From positions 62,001-126,000 of the forward strand of contig CAWDUT010000005.1 of the NCBI GenBank assembly GCA_963805525.1: a stretch of 64,000 bases of DNA. Direction: 5' to 3'. The position numbers were made by a program, and so were the translations under genes. Of the stretch, positions 49,823-58,606 are shown one piece after another. How positions within the stretch are numbered: the first letter of the stretch is position 1; each line of letters begins with the position of its first letter. The notes below the pieces were generated by a model. The model did no database searches. It was not told the origin of the DNA and saw only the letters and a list, made by a program, of their open reading frames with translations. The stretch comes from DASQFQ01 sp963805525. Lineage in GTDB: Bacteria > Actinomycetota > Thermoleophilia > Solirubrobacterales > Solirubrobacteraceae.

Positions 49823-51859
49823 GTGGCGAAGGACACCGAGAAGCTGATCCGGCAGCTCTCGCTGATCTCATACCTGATGGCGGAGCGGCGACCCGTCACG
49901 GCGACAGAGATCCGGCGGGACGTCGAGGGCTACTCGGACATGACCGAGGACGCGTTCGCGCGCCGCTTCTACGCCGACCGCGCCGAGCTCGACGCGCTCG
50001 GCATCCAGCTGCGGGTCGACAAGCCGGCGGAGGGCTTCTCCGAGCAGGAGAACTACTCGCTCGCCCCCGAGGCCTTCCACCTCCCCGCCATCGCCTTCAC
50101 CGACGACGAGCACGCCGCGCTGCAGACCGCGCTCAGCCTGCTCGACGGCGAGTTCGCCTACGCCGAGCCGCTGCGGCTCGCGCTCCAGCAGATCACGTGG
50201 GGCCGCCCGAGCCCGTTCGACTCGGCCGCGCAGAGCTCCGTCGCGCTGGGCATGTCGGCGAGCGCCGGCGGCGCGGAGCTCTCCGCCCGCCTGGCGAAGA
50301 TCGACACCGCGATCGCGCGCCGCAAGCGGATCGAGTTCGAGTACTTCACGATGCAGTCGGGCGAGGTCGCCGCCCGCCGCGTCGACCCGTACCTGCTGCT
50401 GTTCCAGGGCCGCCAGTTCTACCTCGTGGGCTACTCGCACGAGCGCCAGGACGTGCGGGTCTTCCGCCTCTCGCGCATCCGCGGCAAGGTCGCCTACGCG
50501 ACGAAGGCCGAGCACGACTTCCAGCGCCCCGCCGACTTCGACCCGCGCGAGTACGCGAGCCGCATCCCGTGGCAGCTCGGCGACCGGCAGGACACCGCCG
50601 AGATCTGGGTGTCGGACCGCATCGCGTGGCACGTCGAGCGCAACTTCGGGCCCTACGGCGAGATCGCCGACGGGAGCTTCCGCACCGACTACGCGATCCC
50701 GCGGCTGGTGATCGCATGGGCGCTCGGCTACGGCGAGCACGCCCGCATCACCGGGCCGCCGGAGCTCGCCGCCGAGGCGCGCGAGCGGCTCGACGCGATC
50801 GTCGAGCGCCACACCGGCGACCCGTTCACCAGCGTCGCCGAGGGCACGCCGCCAGGCGCCGACGACCCCGAGGCCGCCGAGGCGGCCCCGCGCTCGCGCC
50901 AGGAGGCCGCGATCCGCCCCGAGCGCTTCGCCCGCCTCGTCACGCTCGCCTCCGTCCTGATCGCCGCCGGCCGCGCGGGCCGCCGTCCGCCGGTGAGCGA
51001 GGTGCTCGAGCGCCTGCAGATCTCCGAGCAGGAGCTGCGCGAGGACATCTCGGTGCTCAACGTCGTCAACTTCGGCGGCGGCGCCTACGTGATCTACGCC
51101 GAGGTCCAGGGCGACGAGATCGAGATCGACACCGAGCCGTACTCGGACACGTTCGACCGCCCGGCGCGCCTGCTGCCGATCGAGGCCAACGCGCTGATGG
51201 CGGCGATCGAGTTCCTCGGCACCCACCTCTCCGACCACCTGCAGACCGCCCACGACAAGATCAAGGCCGCGCTCGGCGAGATCGGCCGCGACGGCCTGCT
51301 GGTCGGCGGCACCGGCGCCGACGACTCCGACATCGCGCGCGACGTCAGCCGCGCCATCGAGTCGCGCAATCTGATCGAGCTCGAGTACTGGCAGCCGAAC
51401 GAGGACACGATCTCCGAGCGCAAGGTCGAGCCGTACGCGCTGATGAACGGGCGCGAGGGCTGGTACATCGCCTCCTTCGACCCGTCGCGCGACGACACAC
51501 GCTCGTTCCGGCTGGACCGCGTGAAGCGCGTGACCGTGCTCGACGAGGTCTACGAGCCGCGCGCGAGCGTCGACGAGATCGCGGTCGTCGAGGGCTGGCC
51601 GCGCACCGGCGAGGTCGAGGGCTCGCGCGTCGCGCATGTGTGGATCTCGCCCGAGCAGGCGCGCTGGTCCGCCGAGGAGCACACCGTGCTGGCCGAGCTG
51701 CCCAACGGCGCGGTGATCATCGAGTGGGCCTACAAGGGCGAGGACTACCTCGTCAAGGAGGTGCTCAAGGAGGCAGGCGACGCCGCCGTCCTCGAGCCCG
51801 CCGACGCCCGCGAGGCCGTCCTGCGCGCCGCCGAGCGCCTGCTCGTCGCCGCTCCGTGA
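49823..51859 (+). CDS. fused PafB-PafC type WYL transcriptional regulator
   Basis: 678 residues holding two complete copies of the HTH-WYL-WCX layout. Copy 1: HTH at 5-60 (LIRQLSLISYLMAERRPVTA), WYL near 160-230 (FEYFTMQSGEVAARRVDPYL, FYLVGYSHERQDVRVF). Copy 2: HTH near 370-420 (VTLASVLIAAG, RLQISEQELREDISVLNVVNF), WYL near 515-570 (LEYWQPNEDTISERKVEPYAL, GWYIASFDPSRDDTRSF). PafBC activates the RecA-independent DNA-damage response in actinobacteria, sensing single-stranded DNA through WYL. In most actinobacteria PafB and PafC are separate adjacent genes. No proteasome-pathway genes are nearby. GTG 49823 follows GGGGG. Confidence 0.88.
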   Translation: MAKDTEKLIRQLSLISYLMAERRPVTATEIRRDVEGYSDMTEDAFARRFYADRAELDALGIQLRVDKPAEGFSEQENYSLAPEAFHLPAIAFTDDEHAALQTALSLLDGEFAYAEPLRLALQQITWGRPSPFDSAAQSSVALGMSASAGGAELSARLAKIDTAIARRKRIEFEYFTMQSGEVAARRVDPYLLLFQGRQFYLVGYSHERQDVRVFRLSRIRGKVAYATKAEHDFQRPADFDPREYASRIPWQLGDRQDTAEIWVSDRIAWHVERNFGPYGEIADGSFRTDYAIPRLVIAWALGYGEHARITGPPELAAEARERLDAIVERHTGDPFTSVAEGTPPGADDPEAAEAAPRSRQEAAIRPERFARLVTLASVLIAAGRAGRRPPVSEVLERLQISEQELREDISVLNVVNFGGGAYVIYAEVQGDEIEIDTEPYSDTFDRPARLLPIEANALMAAIEFLGTHLSDHLQTAHDKIKAALGEIGRDGLLVGGTGADDSDIARDVSRAIESRNLIELEYWQPNEDTISERKVEPYALMNGREGWYIASFDPSRDDTRSFRLDRVKRVTVLDEVYEPRASVDEIAVVEGWPRTGEVEGSRVAHVWISPEQARWSAEEHTVLAELPNGAVIIEWAYKGEDYLVKEVLKEAGDAAVLEPADAREAVLRAAERLLVAAP

Positions 51860-52311
51860 GCCGCCGCGACGCCATCAAGATGGCCCCCGAGGAGGTGGAC
51901 GCCTTCCTCGCGGAGCAGAAGACGGTCACCTGCGCCACCAACGGCCGCAACGGCTTCCCCCACCTGATGCCGCTCTGGTACGTCCTCCGGAACGGCCGGA
52001 TCTGGGCCTGGACCTACGCGAAGTCGCAGAAGGTCCGCAACCTCGAGCGCGACCCGCGCGCGACGCTCCAGGTCGAGACCGGGATCGAGTACGCCGAGCT
52101 GCGCGGCGTGATGCTGCGCTGCGACGTGGAGATCCACCGCGACGTCGAGGTCGTGACCGACTTCGCCATGGAGCTGGTCGAGCGCTACGCCGGCGGTGCC
52201 GAGGGCACGCGCGACGCATTCGCGCAACAGGCTCCGAAGCGGGTCGCGCTGGAGTTCGTCGAGCGCGACCGCGTCACTTGGGATCACCGCAAATTGGGCG
52301 GGACTTACTAG
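51856..52311 (+). CDS. pyridoxamine 5'-phosphate oxidase-like flavin/F420-binding protein
   Basis: 151-residue split-barrel protein: CATNGRNGFPHLMPLWYVL, RIWAWTYAKSQKVRNLERDPRAT, LQVETGIEYAELRGVML. The KSQKVRNLxRDPRxT block is typical of PNPOx-like proteins, many of which bind FMN or F420. Substrate unknown. GTG 51856 overlaps the PafBC stop (GTGA); ATG 51880 is an alternative. Confidence 0.85.
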   Translation: MSRRDAIKMAPEEVDAFLAEQKTVTCATNGRNGFPHLMPLWYVLRNGRIWAWTYAKSQKVRNLERDPRATLQVETGIEYAELRGVMLRCDVEIHRDVEVVTDFAMELVERYAGGAEGTRDAFAQQAPKRVALEFVERDRVTWDHRKLGGTY

Positions 52312-52323
52312 TCTCCGCCCCAC

Positions 52324-53400
52324 ATGGAGACGCTCAAAGGCCTGATCCTTTCGGGCGGCAAGGGCACCCGCCTGCGCCCGATCACGCATACGTCGGCGAA
52401 GCAGCTGGTCCCGGTCGCCAACAAGCCGGTGCTGTTCTACGGCATCGAGGCGATGGCCGCGGCCGGCATCAAGCAGGTCGGGATCATCATCGCGCCGGAG
52501 ACCGGCGACGAGATCCGCGGCGCCGCCGGTGACGGCTCGCGCTTCGGGGTCGAGATCACCTACATCGTCCAGGACGAGCCGGCCGGGCTCGCGCACGCGG
52601 TGCTGACCGCCGAGCCGTTCCTGGGCAGCGACCCGTTCGTGATGTACCTCGGCGACAATCTGCTCCAGGGCGGGATCGCCGAGCTCGTCAACGCGTTCCG
52701 CAGCCACGAGCCGGAGGCGCTGATCCTCCTCACCGCGGTACCCGACCCGGAGAACTACGGCGTTGCCGAGCTCGACGAGGCCGGCGCGGTCGTCCGGCTC
52801 GTCGAGAAGCCGACCGAGCCCGCCAGCGACCTCGCGCTCGTCGGCGTCTACATGTTCACGCCGCTGATCCACGACGCCGCGCGGGCGATCGAGCCGAGCG
52901 CGCGCGGGGAGCTCGAGATCACCGACGCGATCCAGTGGCTGGTCGACGGCGGCAAGCGGGTCGAGTCGCACGTCGTGCGCGGCTGGTGGAAGGACACCGG
53001 GCGCCTCGACGACATGCTGGAGGCCAACCGGCTGATCCTCGAGACCGTCGAGCGGCGCGTCGAGGGCGAGCTGGTGGACTCGCAGGTCGACGGGCGCGTG
53101 GTGGTCGAGCCGGGCGCGAGGCTCGAGCGCGCGACCGTCCGCGGGCCTGCGGTGATCGGCTCCGGCGCGCTTCTCCGCGACGCCTACGTCGGGCCGTACA
53201 CGGCGGTCGGCGCGGGCTGCATCATCGAGGCCGCCGAGGTCGAGCACTCGATCCTGCTCGAGGCGTCGTCGGTCCGCGGGCTCGAAGGACGGATGGAGTC
53301 GTCGCTTCTGGGTAAGAACGTTGCCATCTCCCGAGACGACCGTCAGCCGCGCGCATATCGCTTCATGGTGGGCGACAACTCGGAGATCGGCATTCTGTGA
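52324..53400 (+). CDS. rmlA: glucose-1-phosphate thymidylyltransferase, long form
   Basis: 358 residues. LILSGGKGTRLRPITH is the nucleotidyltransferase signature, AKQLVPVANKPVLFY and YLGDNLLQGG follow, and a C-terminal left-handed beta-helix (VVEPGARLERATVRGPAVIG) distinguishes the long StrD/RmlA type. Makes dTDP-glucose from glucose-1-phosphate and dTTP, the first step of dTDP-L-rhamnose synthesis. rmlD and rmlB lie 5.2 kb downstream; rmlC is absent from the window. Confidence 0.93.
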   Translation: METLKGLILSGGKGTRLRPITHTSAKQLVPVANKPVLFYGIEAMAAAGIKQVGIIIAPETGDEIRGAAGDGSRFGVEITYIVQDEPAGLAHAVLTAEPFLGSDPFVMYLGDNLLQGGIAELVNAFRSHEPEALILLTAVPDPENYGVAELDEAGAVVRLVEKPTEPASDLALVGVYMFTPLIHDAARAIEPSARGELEITDAIQWLVDGGKRVESHVVRGWWKDTGRLDDMLEANRLILETVERRVEGELVDSQVDGRVVVEPGARLERATVRGPAVIGSGALLRDAYVGPYTAVGAGCIIEAAEVEHSILLEASSVRGLEGRMESSLLGKNVAISRDDRQPRAYRFMVGDNSEIGIL

Positions 53401-53588
53401 GCGAAGAGCCTCGCGACCCCGACGAGGAGGGCCTCTCCGACGAGGAGCTCGCGGGTGAGGAGGCGACCGAGCTGCCGGCGCGGCAGGCGATGTCCTCGAT
53501 CGGGGACATCTCGATCCCGCTCGACCCGCACGAGGCGGCCGACGCGCTGCTGGGTCAGGACGACGCGGACGCCGACGGCGAGGACTGA
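53397..53588 (+). CDS. 63-residue acidic peptide with ELPARQAMSSI motif
   Basis: It starts in an ATGA overlap with rmlA. About one third of residues are Asp or Glu; the centre reads ATELPARQAMSSIGDISIPL, flanked by acidic tails (EEGLSDEELAGEE and DDADADGED). An LPxRxAMSxI core occurs in many small actinobacterial peptides of unknown role as I recall, and short acidic peptides with a fixed core are typical of RiPP precursors. A protease with a PqqD-like N-terminal domain lies 0.7 kb away. No maturase such as a radical SAM protein is visible. The 3' end overlaps the convergent Clp-N/HTH gene. Confidence 0.6.
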   Translation: MSEEPRDPDEEGLSDEELAGEEATELPARQAMSSIGDISIPLDPHEAADALLGQDDADADGED

Positions 53589-54250
53589 GCGCGTAGCGCG
53601 CGGTTGAGCCGGCGTTCGACGGCGCCGGGCGACTGGCCCGCCGCGGTCACCGCCTGGCGGCCGCGGCCGCCGGGCTCGTGCAGGACGGCGAGCAGCAGGT
53701 GCTGGACGTCGAGCCGGCCCTCGCCCCGGGTGACGGCCTCGCGCATCGAGTTCTCGAGCGTCTCGCGCAGCTCGGGCGACACCTCGGGCCGCCCGCCGGG
53801 CTGGCGCGGGCCCGACGGCTCCGCGCGTGCGCGCACGGCCTCGCCGGTGATGCCGCAGGCGTCGAGCGCCTGCTTCACCGGGCCGTCGGCGGGGTCGAGC
53901 AGGAGCCCGAGCAGCAGGTGGTCGGTCTCGAGCGTCTCGGAGCCCATGCGCGCCGCCTCCTCACGGGCGCGGCGCACGACGCCGCGCGCGCGGCCGGCGA
54001 CGACGAGCCCGCCCTTGGCCTGCTGGCGGCGCTTGGCGTGGCGGGCGTGGGCGGCCTGGCGGGTGACGCCGAGCGAGTCGGCGATCTTCTGCCACGACCA
54101 GCCGTCGTTGACCGCCTCGTCGACGTGCGCGGCCTCCCACACGTCGAGCCGCCGCCGCAGCTCCGCGACCGCCGTGAGCCCTGCGTCCGGCTCGCCCTTG
54201 CGGGTGGCGATGCGGAGCAGCTGCGCCTCGCTGTATCGGCCCCGCCTCAT
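53555..54250 (-). CDS. Clp N-terminal repeat protein with helix-turn-helix
   Basis: 231 residues. The N-terminal part has SWQKIADSLGVTRQAAHARHA, a classic HTH (residues 50-75), and the C-terminal part has two Clp-R type repeats (RMGSETLETDHLLLGLLLDP and RLDVQHLLLAVLHEPGGR), as at the start of ClpA/ClpC, but with no ATPase domain. Similar proteins are thought to be regulators or Clp adaptors. ATG 54250 was chosen; upstream codons lack family similarity. Its gene lies directly downstream of the M50 protease gene. Confidence 0.75.
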   Translation of the reverse strand: MRRGRYSEAQLLRIATRKGEPDAGLTAVAELRRRLDVWEAAHVDEAVNDGWSWQKIADSLGVTRQAAHARHAKRRQQAKGGLVVAGRARGVVRRAREEAARMGSETLETDHLLLGLLLDPADGPVKQALDACGITGEAVRARAEPSGPRQPGGRPEVSPELRETLENSMREAVTRGEGRLDVQHLLLAVLHEPGGRGRQAVTAAGQSPGAVERRLNRALRAQSSPSASASS

Positions 54251-54327
54251 CCGGCCCGGCAGAGTACGCGCCGGGTCGGCGGGCGTCAATACCGCTTGAC
54301 AAGCGCCTAACAGACGTCCGAATTCGA

Positions 54328-56070
54328 CTAGGGGGTGGGCGCCGCCGCTGCGTTGTCCGGCGTCGGCGTGGCCGTCACCGTGGGCGTGGCGGTCGGCGTG
54401 GGGGTCGCGGTGGCCGTGGCGGTCGGCGTGGGAGTCGGCGTCGCGGTGGGCGTGGGGGTGGGCGTGGCCTTCAGGTCAGGGACGGGGGTGGCCGTGCGGC
54501 CCTTGACGGTGCTCTTCTGCCGCTGCTGCTGACCCGACGTCGTGCCCTGGGCCTGGGGCTGCGCGGGCGCGCGCTGCGACTCGACCGGGGAGCGGCGCTG
54601 ACGCTCGGTCGGGATCGGGGCGACCTGCGTCGCGTGCTCGGGCGTGAAGGCGGGGCGGCCGCCGGTGGCCGCCGGCAGATTGCGCACCGCCGAGCCGAGC
54701 GTGCCGCGCTCGCCGGGCCGGATCGGCTCGTAGTCGCCGTTCGGGAGCAGGATGTAGGTCGTGGCGGCAAGGACCGCGAGCACGCCCGCCATCGCCACGG
54801 CGGCCCGCTGCCGGCTCACGCTCGCCCACCCGTAGACGCCGCGGCCCGCGCGCTTGCCCGTCCGTCCGAGGCTCACGGAGGTCGCCGCCACCGGCATGAC
54901 GAGCGCGATGATCTGGAAGCCGCTGAGGCCCGCCTCGGCCGGCCCGGACGCGGCGCTCAGCCGATCCAGCTGCAGCCCGAGCGAGTCGTAGGTCGTCGCG
55001 AGCATGCGCGGTGCGCCCATGACCACCGAGGCGACCAGCACGATCAGCTCCGGGACCAGGACGATCAGATACAGCGTCACCATCGCGCGCACCCACGGCT
55101 TGAGCTCGGCGACCGCGGGCTCCGGCCTGCGCGGCCGCAGCAGCGAGCGGAAGATCGGCTTGATGCGCGACAGGATGTCGGGCACGCCGGTGAGGTCGCT
55201 GAGCACGTAGTAGCCGTCGAACCGCAGCAGCGGCAGCAGCTGCTGGAGGATGATCACGTACTGCAGCGAGGCGGCCAGCAGCGCCGCCTCCTCGCCGGTC
55301 GCGAAGTACACGCCGCCGGCCAGCAGGGCGAAGATCGCGTTGAAGTAGACGCCGCCCAGGTCGGTCCGCAGCCGCCCGGCGCGGCCGAGCCGGTACGCGT
55401 CGGTGACGTCGCAGTAGAACGCCGGCCACACGAGGTAGAGGCCGACGCCCATCACGCCGGGCCGCGCGCCGCCGTGCCGGCACGCGCTCGCGTGGCCGAG
55501 CTCGTGGAACGCCGTGGCGACCACGACCGAGAGCAGCACAGCGAGCAGCAGCCCCGGGCTGTAAAGCGCGCTGCGCAGGCCGCCCGCGACGCCGTGGATG
55601 CCGAACAGCCAGATGTCGAACGCCGCGATCGCCAGCAGCAGCGGCACCTGCACGACCGGCGCGTGCAGCCAGGTCAGCAGCCGCGCGGCGCGGTTCGTCG
55701 CCGCCTCGGAGAGCACCGGCCGGCGGTGCCGGAGCGCGAGCAGCGGCGAGCGCTGCTCCAGCTCGGGGGTGCTGCCGTCGGCGCCCGCGAGCACGCCCAG
55801 CGGCCGCAGCTTCTCGTCGACCAGGAACTGGACGTTGTCGCCGGTGACGCGGCGGCCGTACTGCTCGCTGACGACATCGGCGATCGCCTCGACGTCGCGC
55901 TGCCCGTCGGCCGCCTCGGCCACCAGGTAGAGCAGCTGCGTGAGTTGCACGACCTGACCGTCGGCGCGGCGCGCGAGGTGCGGGGTGACTTTGAAGCCCG
56001 AGCCCTCGAACTCGCCGATCAGCTCGATCCCGTGGGCGCGCCGGACGGCGATGGATTCCGTCGTGCTCAT
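54328..56070 (-). CDS. membrane M50-type zinc protease with PqqD-like domain and Thr-Pro tail
   Basis: 580 residues. Residues 20-95 (KVTPHLARRADGQVVQLTQ, LLYLVAEAADGQRDVEAIA) look like a PqqD/RRE winged-helix that binds peptides. The central membrane part (130-450) contains HELGH at 189-193, the LVWPAFYCDVTDAYRLGRAG block and the conserved LRFDGYYVLSDL, as in YydH/M50-like peptide-processing proteases. The last 75 residues are an alternating Thr-Pro/Ala tail, probably extracellular. It may mature or export a peptide; the acidic ELPARQAMS peptide is the nearest candidate. ATG 56070 begins MSTTESIAV; a GTG at 56118 adds 16 residues. Confidence 0.82.
   Translation of the reverse strand: MSTTESIAVRRAHGIELIGEFEGSGFKVTPHLARRADGQVVQLTQLLYLVAEAADGQRDVEAIADVVSEQYGRRVTGDNVQFLVDEKLRPLGVLAGADGSTPELEQRSPLLALRHRRPVLSEAATNRAARLLTWLHAPVVQVPLLLAIAAFDIWLFGIHGVAGGLRSALYSPGLLLAVLLSVVVATAFHELGHASACRHGGARPGVMGVGLYLVWPAFYCDVTDAYRLGRAGRLRTDLGGVYFNAIFALLAGGVYFATGEEAALLAASLQYVIILQQLLPLLRFDGYYVLSDLTGVPDILSRIKPIFRSLLRPRRPEPAVAELKPWVRAMVTLYLIVLVPELIVLVASVVMGAPRMLATTYDSLGLQLDRLSAASGPAEAGLSGFQIIALVMPVAATSVSLGRTGKRAGRGVYGWASVSRQRAAVAMAGVLAVLAATTYILLPNGDYEPIRPGERGTLGSAVRNLPAATGGRPAFTPEHATQVAPIPTERQRRSPVESQRAPAQPQAQGTTSGQQQRQKSTVKGRTATPVPDLKATPTPTPTATPTPTPTATATATPTPTATPTVTATPTPDNAAAAPTP
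54360..54475. repeat. low-complexity GGCGTG/GTCGCG repeat encoding the Thr-Pro tail
   Basis: About 115 bp of imperfect hexamer repeats (GGCGTGG, GGTCGCG, GTGGCCGTG) on the plus strand, which translate on the minus strand as repeated Thr-Pro and Thr-Ala. Such arrays are prone to slippage, so tail length may vary between strains. Confidence 0.7.
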
Positions 56071-56286
56071 CGTCGCCACTGAAACGCTGCTCCCCGCGTC
56101 AGGTCGGAGGGAAACCACGCCGGCGCTGGGCTTGAGCGACGCGCTGGAACTTGGGATATCTAGCTAATACTCGGGATTTCCGGCGCGTGCTCCCCAGTCG
56201 CCGCGGGCCGGCGCCGGCGCGCCGCCGGGACGCGCGTGAAGCTGACCTTGCGCCGCTAGGAGTCCGTCCAAGAACAGGCGGTGCGT

Positions 56287-56300
56287 CCGGGTGCACCCGG
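56287..56300 (-). terminator. 14-bp palindrome after the desaturase gene
   Basis: CCGGGTGCACCCGG reads the same on both strands and lies 27 bp past the desaturase stop on the minus strand. No T-tract. It may be a terminator or a regulator site. Between it and the M50 start (56070) I see nothing else. Confidence 0.4.
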
Positions 56301-56326
56301 GCGTGCCGATTTCTTTGAGGGGCTCC

Positions 56327-57244
56327 TTAGGCCACGACGGCGGGCTGCTTCGCCGCCATCTTCTGCGCCTGGCGCTCGGGCGTGATCTCCACGACGTTCC
56401 AGGCGAGGTGCAGGCGCTTCATCGCGCGGATCACCATCGCCGAGGTGTCCACCTCCCACCACTTGAGCCCGTGCACGGCGGAGCGGGGGAAGGCGTGGTG
56501 GTTGTGGTGCCACGACTCGCCGAACGACGGCAGCGCGAGCCAGAAGACGTTGGTCGAGTGGTCCTCGACGTCGAAGCGCCGGCGCCCGAAGAAGTGGCAG
56601 ACCGAGTTGATCGACCAGGTGACGTGGTGGAGCATGAAGATGCGCACGAGGCCGCCCCAGATCAGGCCGGTGATCGCGCCCTTCAGCGTGCCGCCGCTGA
56701 GCAGGTAGCCGAGCCCGGCCGGGATCAGCAGGCCGATCAGCACGATCGACAGGAACTGGCGGCTCATGAGCGTCATGCCGCGGTCCTCGACCAGGTCGCG
56801 CGCGTACTTCTCCCCGTCCGCGCGCCCGTGCGCGTCGAACAGCCAGCCCATGTGCGCGTACCAGAGGCCGTGCAGCGCGCCCAGGACGCCGTCGCCGTGG
56901 CCGACGTGGGGCGAGTGCGGATCGCCCTCCGCGTCGGTGTGGGCGTGGTGCTTGCGGTGGTCGGCGACCCACGCGATCACCGGGCCCTGGACGGCCATCG
57001 AACCGAGGAAGGCCCACAGGTACTCGAGCGGCTTGTAGGTCTGGAACGAGCGGTGCGTGAGCATGCGGTGGTACCCGACCGTGATCCCGAGCCCGGTGAT
57101 GACGTACATCAGCGCCAGCACCGCGAGGTCGTGCCAGCCGACGTACTGGTTCCACAGCAGCGCGATCGCCGCGAGAAACGCGATAAAGGGGACGATCGCC
57201 CCGATGAGGTTGGAGATCCGGTGCGCACGCGTCATGGGTTTCAT
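56327..57244 (-). CDS. acyl-CoA/acyl-lipid delta-9-type fatty acid desaturase
   Basis: 305 residues, membrane di-iron type. All histidine boxes are present: HRMLTH (HxxxxH), DHRKHHAHTD (HxxHH) and HHNHHAFP (HxxHH), with hydrophobic pairs between. Introduces a double bond in an acyl chain using O2 and two electrons. It starts at ATG 57244 after GGGAAG, or ATG 57235. Divergent from a PucR-like regulator 76 bp away, a frequent arrangement for desaturases in actinobacteria. Confidence 0.93.
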   Translation of the reverse strand: MKPMTRAHRISNLIGAIVPFIAFLAAIALLWNQYVGWHDLAVLALMYVITGLGITVGYHRMLTHRSFQTYKPLEYLWAFLGSMAVQGPVIAWVADHRKHHAHTDAEGDPHSPHVGHGDGVLGALHGLWYAHMGWLFDAHGRADGEKYARDLVEDRGMTLMSRQFLSIVLIGLLIPAGLGYLLSGGTLKGAITGLIWGGLVRIFMLHHVTWSINSVCHFFGRRRFDVEDHSTNVFWLALPSFGESWHHNHHAFPRSAVHGLKWWEVDTSAMVIRAMKRLHLAWNVVEITPERQAQKMAAKQPAVVA

Positions 57245-57319
57245 ACTTCCCGGCAATCGGGGCGCTCACTTGTGGGTTCTTCAGCGTCTCGGGCGGTCGG
57301 TTCTGTAGCCTCGTGATAA

Positions 57320-58594
57320 ATGTCGACGCCGACCCGGCCCTATGCCGCGATCCCGGCCGACGCGGGAAAGGTCCTGCGCCCCGTGCTGCCATCGCTGGCC
57401 GACGAGATCATCGCCGCGATCGCGCGCGAGGTCCCCGACTACGCGCGGGCGATGGAGGGCGAGTTCGGCCAGGTCGTGCGCGTGGCGATCGAGCGCGCGC
57501 TCGGCCGCTTCATCGACCTGATCGAGGACCCGTCGAGCGACGACGGCCGCGGCCGCGCGGCGTACGTCGACCTCGGGCGGGGCGAGATGCGCGCCGGCCG
57601 CAGCCTGGAGGCGCTCCTGTCCGCCTACCGCCTCGGCTCCCGGCTCGCCTGGCGCCGCTTCGTCGAGGCGGGCGTGGCCGGCGGGCTCGACCCGGGCGCG
57701 ATCTACGCGCTCGGCGAGGCGATCTTCGCCTACATCGACGAGCTCTCGGCCGAGTCGGCGGAGGGCTACGCCGAGGAGCAGTCGGCCGCCGCGGGCGAGC
57801 GCCAGCGCCTGCGTCGCCGCCTCGTGCGGCTGCTCGCGCAGGACGTGGCGCCCTCGGAGGAGACGATCCTGGCTGCCGCGGCCGCCGCTGCCTGGCCGCT
57901 GCCGCGGACCGTGGCCGCGCTCGTGACCGCACCCGCGGAACCAGCCGGCTCCGGAGGACCCGCCTCCGGAACCGTCGCCGCGGGCGGGGCGGCCATCTCG
58001 GGCGGGACCCCTGCGTCCTCCGACGAGGCGGCCGAGTCGGACGCCCTCGCGGCGCGGCTGGCAAGGCGGATCGGGGAGGAGGCGATCGGGGCAGGGATCG
58101 AGCGGCTCGCGGTCGTGCTCGTGCCCGACGCCGGAGCGCCCGCCCGCGCGCGCCGCCTCACCGCCGTCGCCCAGGGGCGCCCCGCCGCGCTCGGGCCCGC
58201 GGTGCCGCTCGCGCTCGCCGGGCTCTCGGTCCGCCGCGCCGTCGCCACGCACGCGCTACTCGCCGCAGGCCGGCTGGGCGAGCGCGCGTTCGCGCGCGCC
58301 GAGGAGCACCTCCCGGCGCTCGTCATCGCCGCCGACCCGGCGCTCGGCGCCGAGCTGGCCCAGCAGCGCCTCGCCCCGCTCCAGACGCTCGCCGACGGCC
58401 CCCGCGCGCGCCTGACGGAGACGCTGCGCGCGTGGCTGGACCGGCCCGGCCAGGTCCAGGCCGTCGCCGCCGAGCTCGGCGTGCACCCGCAGACCGTCCG
58501 CTACCGCGTCAAGCAGCTGCGCGAGCTGTTCGGCGACCGGCTGGAGGACCCCGAGGCGCGCTTCGAGCTCGGGCTGGCGCTGAGAGCTGGCTAG
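57320..58594 (+). CDS. PucR/CdaR-like regulator of the desaturase
   Basis: 424 residues. The C-terminal block VQAVAAELGVHPQTVRYRVKQLRELFG is the PucR-family HTH. A helical N-terminal part (RSLEALLSAYRLGSRLAWRR, YIDELSAESAEGY) resembles RsbT-type regulators and is joined by a low-complexity Gly/Ala/Pro linker. It probably controls the divergent desaturase in response to lipid or redox state; the exact signal is unknown. Confidence 0.85.
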   Translation: MSTPTRPYAAIPADAGKVLRPVLPSLADEIIAAIAREVPDYARAMEGEFGQVVRVAIERALGRFIDLIEDPSSDDGRGRAAYVDLGRGEMRAGRSLEALLSAYRLGSRLAWRRFVEAGVAGGLDPGAIYALGEAIFAYIDELSAESAEGYAEEQSAAAGERQRLRRRLVRLLAQDVAPSEETILAAAAAAAWPLPRTVAALVTAPAEPAGSGGPASGTVAAGGAAISGGTPASSDEAAESDALAARLARRIGEEAIGAGIERLAVVLVPDAGAPARARRLTAVAQGRPAALGPAVPLALAGLSVRRAVATHALLAAGRLGERAFARAEEHLPALVIAADPALGAELAQQRLAPLQTLADGPRARLTETLRAWLDRPGQVQAVAAELGVHPQTVRYRVKQLRELFGDRLEDPEARFELGLALRAG

Positions 58595-58606
58595 GCTAGG
58601 CCGCCC

